Below are positions 47,880 through 59,620 of a stretch of DNA of 64,000 nucleotides, in pieces. Both the position numbers and the translations under genes were made by a program. Positions within the stretch are counted from its first letter, which is position 1. Each line of letters opens with the position of its first letter. Location of the stretch: NCBI GenBank assembly GCA_034769895.1, contig CM068372.1, positions 384,729,910-384,793,909 on the forward strand. Reading direction: 5' to 3'. This DNA comes from Magicicada septendecula. Taxonomy: Eukaryota > Arthropoda > Insecta > Hemiptera > Cicadidae. The notes below the pieces were generated by a model. It saw only the letters and a list, made by a program, of their open reading frames with translations. It did not search any database and was not told the DNA's origin.

Positions 47880-48630
47880 CTTACGCTCCAAACATTAAAA
47901 CATTAAAAACGCGCCAAAATTCCTGGTAACAGATATTGGTCGAATAGAGAGGGTTCGAAAATTTACGTGTCTAGGAGAGATAATTCAAGAGAATGGCTTG
48001 GAAAAATCTGCTATAGAAGAAAGGATTCATAAGATGGAAATGGCATATGGTATAAGTAAAGATATTTACAATAAAAGTGCATATCTAAAAATGTGAAAAT
48101 AAGGCATTACAGTACAGTAGTGAAGCCAGAATGCCTATATGCAAGGGAATGTCTAGCATTGAATTATAATTTAGACAAATTAGAAATATTGGAAAGACGA
48201 ATTATTAGAAAAATATTAGGCCCACAAAAGACTTCAGAAGGTTTGAAATTAAGAAGTAATGATGAAATATATCAAAGTATAGAAAATATAACAGAAACAA
48301 TGAGAAAAAGAAGACTATTATTTTTTGTACGTTTATAGCCTATACGTCGACAATACGTTGACAAAGAAAATCTTCAGATATCTGTGGGGGAAGAAGTCAA
48401 CATCAAGTTGGATTAAAGAAGTCCAAAAGGATTTAGAAAAAAATAATATACACGCAGAAGAAGCAATTGAAAGAGAAGTTTTTCGGGCAAAAGTGTTGAA
48501 AATGGAGGGAGTCCAGAGTAGGAGAGATGAAAACGCAGGATCAAAGTGGACTGAAGACAGGAAGAAGAGACACAGTGAGAAGATGAAAGAATATTGGAAG
48601 AAAAGTAAAGAACAAAGAGTAAAGAATTGA
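47880..48630 (+). pseudogene. LINE ORF C-terminus, third family
   Basis: Reads VRKFTCLGEIIQENGLEKSA near 47960, HYSTVVKPECLYARECLALN and LEILERRIIRKILGPQKT at 48105-48235, then a frame change and a lysine-rich end (SGSKWTEDRKK-like, KMKEYWKKSK) with a stop near 48628. It is related in layout to the 43647-44337 copy but different in sequence. Confidence 0.7.
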
Positions 48631-48659
48631 AATTGGCATGTGATCCTTGGATGGCCGAT

Positions 48660-49287
48660 AATAAAACAAAATTATCTTATAAAAAGTAATGGCCTTTATA
48701 GGAAATGAACCGGTTCGGACCAAAATATGCATAGACATCACATGCATAGAACAAGTAAGACATTTCAACTCTCTTAGACGTGACATTACTTATAATCAAG
48801 ATAGAGATATAGAAAATAAAGTGACGAATTTCACAAGAATCGGTGGAACGACTTGGAGAACGTTGAGAAATTAATGTAGAAAATAAACCCAAACAAAAAT
48901 TTTATAAAACAATGGTAATACCTACACTACTGTATGGTTCTGATACTTGGGTCATAAAGAAAAAAGATGAACAGAAGATACAAGCAGTAGAAATGAAATT
49001 TCTGGGATCAGTTAAAAGGTGTAGTAAACGAAATTACATAAGAAATTAAGAGATAAAAAATGATTTAGATATTTTTGCAGTCAATGAAATTATTAAAGAA
49101 TACAGAAGAAAATGGATTCAACACATCAATGGAATGGAAGAAAGTAGAATACCGAAAATGTCAAAAGATTACAACCCTAGAGGCAGAAGAAACGTTGGTA
49201 GACCTAAGAAAATGTGGACTGTGGAATAGGAACAGGTCGCTAAAGCCTAAAACCGTTAAGAAGATGGTGATGATCATCATCATCTAA
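48660..49287 (+). pseudogene. LINE C-terminus with GAT-type tail
   Basis: The frame 48689-48872 reads MAFIGNEPVRTKICIDITCI, QVRHFNSL and ENKVTNFTRIGGTTWRTLR. Further pieces in other frames follow (VIPTLLYGSDTWVI-like near 48915). The 3' end CCTAAAACCGTTAAGAAGAT and ATGATCATCATCATC is the family's GAT-type tail. Confidence 0.7.
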
Positions 49288-49429
49288 TAGTAAATGTATA
49301 TTATTATTATTAAGGCTGTACAATGTTTACACATTTTCCGGAACCAAAGGTTACAGAAGTGACTGAATTCTCATTTAACTTTATTGAATCTATCCGGCTG
49401 CAGTCTGTTTGGTTTTTTAACATTTACTT

Positions 49430-49680
49430 TTTTCCAATGAATGGGGAGTTGGCCCATTGCATTAACCCCCAGCCTGGAGGACCAGGCAATTTTTAATCAA
49501 GGTTACTTCCCTTAGCCTTTGTTAAACCAATATCCAACTACAAGGCAGCAGCTGCTAGTTTTAGCCAGCCCCGGTTATTTTATTTCCCCGGTACCCACCA
49601 CATCTATTTGTCACCTGGGGAAATGCCCGATTGGGGGACTAGCAACTCCTCACGGGATGATAAATGTATTCCGTCCAAGA
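49430..49680. repeat. GC-rich interspersed-repeat-like segment
   Basis: A compositionally distinct block with CCCAGCCTGGAGGACCAGGC and GCAGCAGCTGCTAG, bounded by AT-rich DNA. No coding potential is seen. It is a likely repeat by composition only. Confidence 0.3.
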
Positions 49681-51232
49681 TACTGAGCGACTTCTGCAGC
49701 TAAGCGAGCTTCTACTTTACTAGTATAAAATAAATATTTTAATAGTTTCTGTAGAAATCAAAAAAACTGTTTTGCAGTACTGGACGTTTCGGATTACAGT
49801 TTGTGGATTTCCATTCCTAAGAGACCAACAGTTACGTGTTTCCTTGTGTGCGTTAAATTTCGTCTTTGCAAGGAGCCGACAATTTAATCAACATGTCGGT
49901 GTTCTAATCTCCGCTAGTACGTGCTGAGGCGACTTTGCCGTTATCTCCAACGTTACCAGATTTATAATTAAGTTTTACATTCCCTCAGTTTTGTTTGTTT
50001 ACGTGTTGTTGTCGGCAAAGCGCGCGCACCAGATTGCCGACGATTTCAGCACAGCAACTAAAAAGTAATTGAATTGCTTAGTTAACCCGACTCGCCGCGG
50101 TGAAGTTGCTTCGCCGACAATTTAAAAGTTTTCCGTTGAGTAAAAGATACTTTGAAAACAATAAGCCACATATTGGCAGTTGTTTGCGGTTTAATTTTTC
50201 GATTCGTTAGTTTTGATTTTTTGGTAGCCTGTAGTAGTAGGTACATGTTTCAGATACGAAACAATATAATTTAAATTTCCATTGAAGGATGTGATTTTTT
50301 TATTAAATCTTAATTACTTATAATTATTTAATAATTATTATTAAATATATAAAATTATTTATATAATGCAACATTACAATTTTTGTATACTGTATTGTAT
50401 CTGAAGAGTACTCTACGTAATTGTCGAATTAACTACCAGCTAGAAATCATGGGACTTCTGTGTTAGTTACGTGAAGTACCTTTTGTTGCAAAACATTCTT
50501 GTCTAAGTAGAGAGGAGGAAAATTTTTTGGCGTGGAATAAATGCTAATAAAGTATTAATTTATAAATTAAAACAATAAAAATTAAAAGAAAATATGTATT
50601 ACATGTCACCTTTTAAAATAAGCTGTTTTACAAGAATTAGTAGTAGCATACACATTATAAATCACATATATATAATACACGAACAACAAAAATTAAACAA
50701 AGATATTAACATATAAACAACAAAGATAAAACATATATATAAAGGAATTATAAAAATATTTCAATTACTTGGGTATATGACATTTAAATATAGAATTCAA
50801 GTCATTATTTTCAATCACTTTATTTGTTATCCTATTTTATGTGTCTTTCTTTATTATAAGCACGTGCTAACGTTCCTCGATGTGCTGTTATTCTGGTTCG
50901 AGCAGCAGATCTTTCTGTTGTTCCCGTGTGCCCAATGAGAGTGCTTCTGGACGTCGTTCTGTTTTATTAGCTTAACGTGTCCTTATCAGGAATCGGTTGT
51001 TTTTTTTTTGTACAAGGACGTTTATTTCAATAACGGTGAAATAGTGTAGTGAAAATGTATGACAAAATATGTGTGTGTGACCGCTTATATGTGTGTGTGT
51101 GTGTGTGTGTGTGCGTCTGAAACTATTCTTTTCATCCTTTGGGATTCATACTCCTTTTCATTCTTTGGTATTCATAAGCTTTTCCATTATATGCGACTCA
51201 TATGCTGTCGTTTAACACTAACACGTATATAT
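49681..51232. other. No supported gene
   Basis: AT-rich. (TG)n at about 51089-51113. Nothing else is recognised. Confidence 0.5.
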
Positions 51233-51660
51233 CGCTACGTTTGTTGAGATGAAGTCAATTACGTAACGCTCTTGAAGATTCGAGACCGTCGTCCTACACA
51301 TTTCTCGACTAGCCTAGCGCAAGCAATTGGCACGTTGCATTCATGGTCGCACTTTTGACCGAGTCTCCACATTGTTTCAGCGTCTCTAACTACACACATT
51401 ATGCTCACAGTGCCGCCCGGATAATGGAAGACAATTCTGGAACCTCTGCGGGGTATATATAAGCGTCAGCGCCCGGCTTAGAATTTCGGTTACTGTTGGC
51501 GATTTATGCAGTGCGAATCAAGTGCTTGTTGCGGATTAGTGGAAAGTGATTATTGTGTTAATTAGTGCGAAACTGTAATTAGTTGGCGTTTATTATTGCT
51601 TGTGGACAAGTGTAACTTGAATTATTGTTGATTTCAAATAGTTGTTTGTGACTAATTAAA

Positions 51661-52082
51661 TTAAATTGTTAAAATTACCTTGTGTATCCAGATTCCCTTC
51701 CTTGCAACTTCTTTATTTAATATTCACAACGCGTTTCGAGACTTATAGTCCCAATATCAGGTGATAAAATGTGTTCACTCACATGGAGTACGTCAATTAA
51801 TAAAAGTCACACACATCCCGTTATTTAAGCGACTCTCAACTCGCGTTATCTCACGATGCACATCGCTACGGATCTCGCGAGTGACTAACGATTCTACATC
51901 ATACTGTGCCCGCACTTAATGTGTTCTTGCCTGTGCCTGTGCCTGCACTTAATAGCGCACTTAATTAAGTCTTGAAACCCGTTGTGAATATTAAAAAAAG
52001 CGGTTGCAAGGAAGGGAACCAGGATACACAAGGTAATTTTAACAATTTAATTGTACGTCAAACTTGGAGACAACAGGAACTA
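51661..52082 (-). mobile_element. Penelope-like inverted-repeat element
   Basis: A perfect 12-bp duplication TGACTAATTAAA (51649-51660 and 52083-52094) flanks 422 bp. Positions 51661-52050 are bounded by long inverted repeats starting TTAAATTGTTAAAATTACCT. The last 32 bp are a tail which in complement reads TTGTCTCCAAGTTTGACGTA, matching the tail of the element at 62634-62898. Each arm has a hammerhead-like block (GAAACGCGTTG and GAAACCCGTTG). Hammerhead motifs, paired inverted pseudo-LTRs and roughly 10-15-bp duplications are known for Penelope-like elements. No reverse transcriptase remains. Confidence 0.65.
51724..51764 (-). ncRNA. Degenerate hammerhead ribozyme motif
   Basis: The complement reads ATCAC, then CTGATAT (core CUGAUGA with changes), a GGGAC/GTCTC stem II, GAA and ACGCGT, then T before GTGA. 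Stem I has four pairs. The altered core suggests it no longer cleaves. Confidence 0.5.
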
Positions 52083-52174
52083 TGACTAATTAAAGTTGGT
52101 AATTTGTGACTTCATCGGTGTCTGTTATTTTGTTTCCACTGCACAACACGACAATCAGTGAGACCGTCATAACG

Positions 52175-52796
52175 ATATCCTTTTTGTTTTCCTAAGATTA
52201 AACAGTCATTGTCGGACTAAAATACAGAAATTAAATCTGTCTTGAAGTGATTAAGAAAATGGTTTCAATGTTCTTGAGGTCGGAAACGTATTTAATTTAA
52301 ACGACATCGTGACGTTGAGGTGTGTATGCACGCGCGCGCGCACGACTGCCAATATTGTGCAGCCGCTACAGGTGTACGCAGTGGGACGTGTTGCTTCCAA
52401 TCACAGCGGTCGATCTGATTGGACTCCATTGAATGACGAGATTTATGTAGTGCGTAATTTCCGCGGCTTCGATGTTGCCCTCTTTATACGTAACTGTGTT
52501 GACAGCATTGTGTATGCAGTACATCTGTTAGTAAAATTTTACATTTTGTCATTTTGTTACGAAAATGTATTTTGTCATATTACTTAACTAAAAAAAAATA
52601 ATAATTAAACAATAATTTAATTATCAAAATTATTTTATTAAACTTATTATTAAAAGAAATAATAATTAAAACTTAAAAAATAATTAAAATAAGTGTTTAA
52701 AAAAAATGTCTGAATAAGGGTTAAAAGCGAGGTATTGAAATATAGTATAACTTATGATAGCATTATATAAAGTATATATAATATAGGTACCTGTAA
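52175..52796. other. No supported gene
   Basis: A frame at 52309-52587 has no domain. The rest is AT-rich. Confidence 0.45.
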
Positions 52797-52911
52797 ATAT
52801 AAAATACAGGCCTCGGAAATGGCGTTGTTTAGAGAAGTTAAAAGACGTAAACTTAATCAAACAGAATGAAAACTTCATCATCATCATTATCATGATGATG
52901 AAACTGCCATG
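52797..52911 (+). pseudogene. Very short LINE 3' fragment
   Basis: KIQASEMALFREVKRRK followed by CATCATCATCATTATCATGA. It resembles the IQASEMKFLRAVKG block of the copy at 57030-57085 and ends in the GAT/CAT-type tail. Confidence 0.5.
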
Positions 52912-53193
52912 TCTAAACTGAAAGTATTCCGTGCAGACACAAGCAAAAGTTAGCACTGAAAAGATCTAATGAATTCACGCCGCTTTGCAAAAAGTTCAAA
53001 ACTGTAGCCCAGTTGGCAAGTAACTGTAGTATTATTAAATTTAACCCCGTTTTTGCATACTTTTTTCATATTGGCCTAGACTACTAACATAATATGGCAA
53101 ACAGTAGACTAAAAATGTCCAACTTGGATTTCGAAGCCAAGTGTATTGAATTATTTGTATCCATTTTAAACGACGGTTGTGGTATTAGTATTA
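52912..53193. other. No supported feature
   Basis: Short spacer up to the pogo element. Its final TA is the target duplication. Confidence 0.5.
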
Positions 53194-56100
53194 GGGGAGG
53201 ACGGGTAATTCCACGCACCTAAGAGTTTTATTTTTTTGTGCTATAGCTGTTCACTAAAAGTCATAATAAAAACATATAAACAAGAGAACAACATATAAAT
53301 AGTTAATAAAAAATTACGTTTTAATATTTTCACCAGTGATTAAAAGTTTATTACAAATTTATAAAATTGCTGCAATGCGTGGTATTTCCCTCCCCTAGTG
53401 GATAATGATACGCATGGCATGGGGTAATAATACGCACGTTAGAAGAACTCAAAACATAGCTTTATTGATAAAAAAATGTGTACTTTACATAATAAATTGA
53501 CATTTTTCTACATATTTGGTAATATATCATGTATTTACATTTAGGCCTAAGATTTAAAGTAAATCTACATTTAAAAAATTCATTATTTATAAAGGATAAA
53601 AATATGCATAGTATTTACTTATCAGCACAGAGCCTATCATAAATTCTACATGAAACCTAGGTTAAAAATTGTCTTGTTCAAATTAATTATCAAGTTTTAT
53701 GAATTTTATGGTTTAGACAAAAGGTGAATCAAAGAAACAATAAATATAAACAAAAAAAGAAAAAATTAACAAAAATGAAAATAACACATGAACCAAACAT
53801 AGCATGTCATATAAAAGAAACTAACAAACAATGACATCAAATTGTCTATTTATTCAATTATGTCTTATTAGACATCCTTTCTTTGCGTAAACAGTGGTCG
53901 CAGGTGTAATTTTCAGCTGTATCCCAGCCACTGCAATCTTCATGTGACCATAAGCTGCACACAACACATCTAAAACACATTTCTCCATCCCGGCCGAACT
54001 CCCCACATACAAGACACACATCTTCAACACGTTCTGGGTTAATATCGTCTAGCTCATCGTCGTCATACAAATCTTTAACGTCCACAACTTCAGAGCATTC
54101 ACTGTTGTCACTGTTCTCATAAACTCGCCTTTTTCTCTGTTTACATTTACCTGTATTTGTCAGAAACAATTTTTTAATGACACAAGTCTTTTTTGGCATC
54201 TTTTCCCTAATTTATTCAAGATTGAAATCCTACTTTCTTTTTTTATTTTGGCAGCGATGAGTTTATATTTTTCAGGTGTAGCTGTTAAAATTGTACTGCA
54301 TTATTTTCGGTTACTAACTTTCATTCTTTTAGGCTGAGGCTTAGGTAAAGGAGAAATATCAGTCACTTTAACTGGTTTTGTGCAGTTTTCTTGGACACGT
54401 AATGGCACATTGCTTGTTGATGAACCAGCAATCTGATCATTCTCCCGTATTAATTTCCTATGTTGATTGGAATCACTTTTGTTGCTGTTCTCCGCTTGAT
54501 CTATTTCCTAATTCTTCTAGTTCAATGGGCAGAAATTGCTTTGCTGGTGCAAAATCTTGTTTACCAAACTTATCTGGGTTGTAGGGCAGTATACCCGCAG
54601 CCCTAAACCCTGAAATTGCATTATCTAGTGTTGCTACCTTTTTGAATGCCCCATTCAACAGCTCGGCTAAATCATAGGGTGTAATCCTCTCCATTACATT
54701 GCTCTCAAGTAGAGTTCACACTCTCTGTTAAACGCAGCTTTTAAAGGTCCAAAAAATGTCAAGTCCAAGGGCTGCAATCGATGGGAAGTATGCGGCGGTA
54801 TGGTTACCATGACAATGCCATGTTTTCGAAAATACTCAAAGATTTCTATCGAGATATGGTTGCTATGGTTATCCAAAATTAATAAGATCTTGTGAGCTAG
54901 GCTTTGTGTAGTTAGCTAAGTGCTTGAGCCATTCGAGTAAAAGTTCCTCGTTGCTCCACCCATTCTTGGAACAACTATAAACAGCACCAATTGGACCTCC
55001 TTTTTTTAACTGTTCTGACATTCTCTGTCGACGATAGATCACCATCGGAGGGATATAGTGACCAACAGCACTAAAAGCGCATATTATTCTAATATTTTTT
55101 CCACGCTCCCACGAAACCGTAGCTCCAATCTGTTTAACTCCTTTCGGTCCTAAAATCTTGCCTGGCTTGTGTACCGTTGTGATACCCGATTCATCTACAT
55201 TATAAATGCGATTTTCAGTAAAGTTATATTTTTTGAGAAGGGAATTCAGATTTTCAAAGTATTTTTTAACGCCCTCCTCATTAAAGTTGTTATTCGGTTT
55301 ATGCTAGTTGGTTCCGGTTCTCGCAGACTAATTCCCTAATTTCTCTTCTTAAACGAAGTTAGCCAATCCCTACCAGCCATTTTAGCTTCATTATCGAAAT
55401 TGTGAACTACACCATTAGCGTCTGCGTACTCAAAAGCTAGTCTTCTAACCTGGCGCCCATTCAACCCATGGAAAAGTTAAGCGAATTTTATTATATGGTC
55501 TGCCAACTCTTTTTCTTGCACTTTATTGAAAACTGTCTTTCTTCCGAGTCTCGGGTGTCCCACCTGCCCACTCTTAATTTTTGTTCTCAGGGTAGCTTCA
55601 TGGATTCCAAATGCTCGACTGACTTCTCTAATTTTCCTTCCTGATTTTATCGCAGCTATCGCCTGCTTTAGCGTTTCTTCTGTCCATTTTCCTTTTTCGG
55701 TTTGTCTTTCATATTTTCGTGGCATCTACAAAAAAAAAGAGTTTCTAGTAATATTGTAGGCTTATAGACAATTTTAAATTAAAAGAATTTTACCACAAAC
55801 AACGCGAAGGGGAATACCACGCATAGTAGGGTAATACCACGCATTATGGCGAGCTGCGTACAATTACCCCCCCGACGACATTCAAACATTTTAGTAACAC
55901 ATCGTTAAAACTACTTGTTGAAATCTAACGAAAACTATGTCACATTATTGATCAATACCTCACTAGTCACAATATACACAATAAGTATAATTATTACTGA
56001 TAATAGCATAACGTACCTTTAAAGAAGACAGTAGAAAAGTTACATCAAAAACAGAGAATAAACAATAACGCACGCACTGACCACAAACAACTATCAGAAT

Positions 56101-56237
56101 GGTTGCCGTTGACGTAGTTCCACAGAAGTCCGTAAGCGGAATGCAGCAGCACCTGTCAGTGACATCTCTGGCTTATTTTGACGACGTAATAGAACTGCGT
56201 GCCATTACCCACAGCGTGGAATTACCCCTCCCTCCCC
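53194..56237 (-). mobile_element. Complete pogo-like DNA transposon (3.0 kb), inactive
   Basis: Terminal inverted repeats GGGGAGGACGGGTAATTCCA (left) and, complemented at the right, GGGGAGGGAGGGGTAATTCC. TA dinucleotides flank both (53192-53193 and 56238-56239), as for Tc1/mariner-class insertions. Subterminal copies of a GGTAATnCCACGCA motif lie near both ends (about 53205, 53377-53440, 55806-55848, 56196-56220). The minus strand carries one broken transposase gene. Confidence 0.85.
53858..55725 (-). pseudogene. pogo/Tigger-like transposase with C-terminal PHD-like finger
   Basis: The start is the ATG at 55725. The N-terminus (55725-55480) is a psq-type helix-turn-helix: KWTEETLKQAIAAIKSGRK and VSRAFGIHEATLRTKIKSGQ. 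The DDE_1 catalytic domain follows in broken frames: GRDWLTSFKKRN near 55360, VDES-type first Asp near 55200, MDNHSNHISIEIFEYFRKHG (second Asp) near 54870, and PPHTSHRLQPLDLTFFGPLK (third Asp) near 54790. AISGFRAAGILPYNPDKF follows at about 54600. The C-terminus (54199-53858) has acidic stretches and a CxxC...C..C...H..C...C..C finger (CLVCGEFGRDGEMCFRC, WSHEDCSGW, YTCDHC). Several frameshifts and stops show it is dead. Confidence 0.85.
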
Positions 56238-56689
56238 TACGCGTATTATTGTACTGTCGAAAATTTAAAATTCTCAGCCATTCTGCACGTTAGTATAATT
56301 GAACACTGTGTCTACGAATTGATACAATGTCATTATTTTTTCTTAAGGGTCCCAACAAAAAGCGGACACTTCCATAATTATTCACTTTTCCCTTAAAAAA
56401 AGTTTGTGCTGTAAATATCTTAACACTAGATTCAATACAAGTCTTTAACTTATTTAACAATACGTTTTTACAACAGTCGTATCAACGTTCTGGACAACAA
56501 TTTTGATCTATAATAAATAAGGTCTCGTTTTGTTACACGGTTAATGGAATGCAACGTCGATGTATTCAATGAAATACCTTAGCGGAGTAGAAGAAGCATT
56601 TATAAATGGCGGACATTGAAAAACTAGCTAAAAAACTGTCAAATGTAAAGCAGAAGAAAGAAAATGATTTACAAAGGTCTATTTATACC
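56238..56689. other. No supported feature
   Basis: AT-rich spacer. Nothing recognised. Confidence 0.45.
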
Positions 56690-57267
56690 TTGCATACAAT
56701 CTGACAGAAATACTACTTTAAGATTTCAAATACTAAGACAAAGTAATGGCCTTCCTAGGGAAGAGCCCTGTGAGAGCAAAAGTTGTAATTGATAATGGCG
56801 TTTTGGAGCAGGTGTCACGTTTTAATTATTTGGGATGTGATGTGTCATATAGGAAGGACAACGATATCGAGAGAAAGTTAAATAAATTTAGTTATACCTG
56901 TGGAACAATAAGACGACTATTGAAGAATAAAACGCAGAGGGAGACACAGCTAAAGTTCTATAAGTTTGTGGCTGTTCCGACTTTTATCTATGTGCGTAAA
57001 GCAAGTACTCTCGTGTAAAAAGATATTTTAAAAATACAGGCCTCGGAAATGAAATTTTTAAGAGCAGTTAAGGGATGTAGTTTGAGAGATCATCTACGGA
57101 AAGACGACATAAGGAAAGACCTGAAGTTACAATCGGTTCTGGAGAGAATAAAGGAATACAGGCAGAATTGGAAGTCCCACGTGTAACACATGGTAGATAC
57201 GCGTATTCCTAAACAAGCGTTTGTCGGTTGTGACAAGAGATCGTGGGAGACCCTGGGAAAAATGATC
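56690..57267 (+). pseudogene. LINE C-terminus running into (AAG)n
   Basis: The frame 56746-57016 reads MAFLGKSPVRAKVVIDNGVL, QVSRFNYLGCDVSYRKDND and RKLNKFSYTCGTIRRLLKNK. Then KIQASEMKFLRAVKGCSLRD lies at about 57030-57090 and ERIKEYRQNWKSHV at 57140-57183. It is a near relative of 29223-29800. The 3' end AGACCCTGGGAAAAATGATC passes straight into AGAAGAAG. Confidence 0.8.
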
Positions 57268-57424
57268 AGAGAAGAAGAAGAAGAATAAGGAGAAGAAGAA
57301 GAAGAAGAAGAAGAAGAAGAAGAAGAAGAAGAAGAAGAAGAAGAAGAAGAAGAAGAAGAAGAAGAAGAAGAAGAAGAAGAAGAAGAAGAAGAAGAAGAAG
57401 AAGAAGAAGAAGAAGAAGAAGAAA
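57268..57424. repeat. (AAG)n microsatellite, about 48 units
   Basis: AAG units with one early interruption (AATAAGG near 57286). It begins at the LINE 3' end. Confidence 0.95.
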
Positions 57425-58109
57425 GTGGCCGTGTGGCCAAAGAAAATTGCCCAGATAACCAGTGACAGAACAGGAAGTGTCCCGAAAGGGAGTAGGCCCG
57501 CCAACGTCTTTGATGCCATGATGATATATTAATTATTCACCTCCACTGACTGGCTTCGAAGAGCCAGGTTATACGATTACTGTAAAAAATTACGGTAATT
57601 CACTCATAGCATCTGATGGAAGTTGGCGAACCAGCTCAAGAACAGCTACCCGCTACCCGTAGCAAAACCGAAAAAAGGAGGAAATTACCGATCAGCAGCT
57701 TTCAGGTTCATATTCGTTGAGATGTTCACAATCTCAGAAAAACTTGTAGTTATATTTAAGCAAAATATTCAAATCCGCTTACGGCTAACTGCAGATCTAT
57801 TGATATTTAGGTGTAATATACTGTTACGTTGGATAGCTTCCATATAATTCCAGTTGAATTTTCAGTAGCTTCTCTTTAGAAATTAGTATTGTAAAGTGTT
57901 GCCTAACTTAAACAGCAAACATCTTGGTGGTAGAGTTTATTACAATGTTCGAAATTCAGGGGTATTGCTGCATTAAAGTATTAGGGATATACAGTACGTT
58001 CTGTTGCTGGCTTAGCGATGTGGTTTGCGGATTGACCCCTTCCTTTGAGGAATAAACAAAAGATAAAATATTTAAAAATTCAGAAATACACGGTAAAATT
58101 TTGTTCATA
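57425..58109. other. No supported feature
   Basis: Spacer. The frame at 57623-57847 has no domain. Confidence 0.45.
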
Positions 58110-58570
58110 AATCATCATCGTCACCAATCCAAGGATAGGCCTTAGACCTGTTCCGGAACCCATCTCCTCTTCGGTCTACCGACATCTCTCTTCCCAGTAG
58201 GATGATAACCCAAGGCAGCCACAGGTAGACGGACATGAGGCATGCGATTCAAGTGTTCACACCATCTCCTTCTGTAGTTTTAAATCTTCTGGTGCAACGA
58301 TACAATGTTTAAATCGCTTCTAATATCCTCATTTTTCTCTGATCCACGAGAGAACAACCTTGCGTTCCTCTTAGAAATTTAATTTCGGCTGCTTGAATCC
58401 TCTGCACATCCTTTCACCAAGAGTCCATGTCTCACTAGCATACAGGAATGTGGGGACAGCCACAGTTTTATAAAATTTCATTCGTGCATCCTTCCGTGTT
58501 TTATTTTTTCAGGTATCTATGAATCGTTCCACAGATGCGTCTAAATTTTGTGTTCATAAAGTTTGCTTAA
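58110..58570 (-). pseudogene. Decayed LINE C-terminus with GAT-type tail
   Basis: The minus strand shows pieces of the YLGC-type C-terminus (KFYKTVAVPTFLYASETWTL-like near 58450, IQAAEIKFL-like near 58385, RPKRRWVPEQV-like near 58165), broken in every frame. It ends at 58110 with GAT units on the coding strand. Confidence 0.6.
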
Positions 58571-59040
58571 ATAATCAGCCTAATTAATTATGTAAGTAGA
58601 AACGTTTTTATTTGCGGTAAGCTGCAGAACTAAATCGTGTAGTGAAACTGAAGACGATGTATCAGTGTCAACACCATAAAGTAATAGTTAAAGTTGGTTA
58701 GAGTTACAACACGCTGTGGAGTGCTTGCCGGTAAACTGTGACACTGATGTACTGAATGCGGTTGCTGTAATTGCCAAGTGCAACAGTAAACGGCAGGGAT
58801 CAGTGACCTACTTTGTGCCACATTGTACACGGAGCACTCGCTATGATTCTAGGATGACTGATATTTTGAACTTTAAGCGTTATATTTTGTTTACATTCTA
58901 TTTCGTATATTTGCTTACACTTTTTTCTTTACACAGACCTGCTGCGGTGATTATTAGCGGTTGTATTTTATGAATGTTTTCGTTTTCACCGGTAGTGTAA
59001 TTTCGTTACCTTCACTTTCCCTTTTGAACTTCACTGACAT
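58571..59040. other. No supported gene
   Basis: The frame at 58716-58971 has no recognised domain. Confidence 0.45.
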
Positions 59041-59297
59041 TTCTACGTGTGTTAAGATGAAAGACAATTATGTAACGTTCTTGAAAAATTTGAGATCGTC
59101 TTTCTACACATTTCTCGACTAACCTACCGGATGCAGCCGACATGTTGTGTTCAAAGTCGGACTTCTGGCAAGTGTGTTCCAGTTTGTTCTACCGCCTGTT
59201 ACTATGCTAATTGTGCTCGCCGTGACGCTCGTAGGATTATTCTGGGGAACTCTGTGGGGAATATATAAGCGTCAGCGGCCGGCTTATAAGTTTAGTG
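59041..59297 (+). mobile_element. Truncated solo LTR, promoter half
   Basis: TTCTACGTGTGTTAAGATGA at the start corresponds to the beginnings at 33304 and 51233. TATATAAG lies at 59262-59269 with AAGCGTCAGCG, as in the 51233 copy. Similarity stops at about 59297. Confidence 0.7.
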
Positions 59298-59407
59298 GCC
59301 AAACGTTTCAACTGACCCTCGTATAGGAAAGCGAATCCTTCTCGTCGCATCATAACCGTGAAACCAAAATGTTCCAAAACAAATTCTATTTTTATCAGAG
59401 TTGGGTT

Positions 59408-59454
<47 letters not shown>

Positions 59455-59620
59455 GTGGGCGCGTAACTGATACATACATGTATTATGCATACGTTGGGAG
59501 AGAAGCAGGAGGAGGCAATTATTGACACAGGACACGCGCTCGCTGTTTGCCCAAGAGAGATTGAAAGCTCTGCCTTTCTGTCGTCTACAGTACAATAGCT
59601 GCTAATAGAAAGCACAAAGC
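59298..59620. other. Spacer with (TG)n
   Basis: (TG)n at 59413-59450. Otherwise nothing is recognised. Confidence 0.6.

Larger units (their letters stand above)
51233..52174 (+). mobile_element. Solo LTR interrupted by a Penelope-like insertion
   Basis: ATAT (51229-51232 and 52175-52178) flanks an LTR that begins CGCTACG and ends GTCATAACG, variants of the TGTTACG...CGTAACA ends of its relatives. A TATA-type sequence TATATATAAG lies at 51454-51463. Removing the insertion 51661-52082 and one 12-bp duplicate restores an LTR of about 508 bp. Confidence 0.8.
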
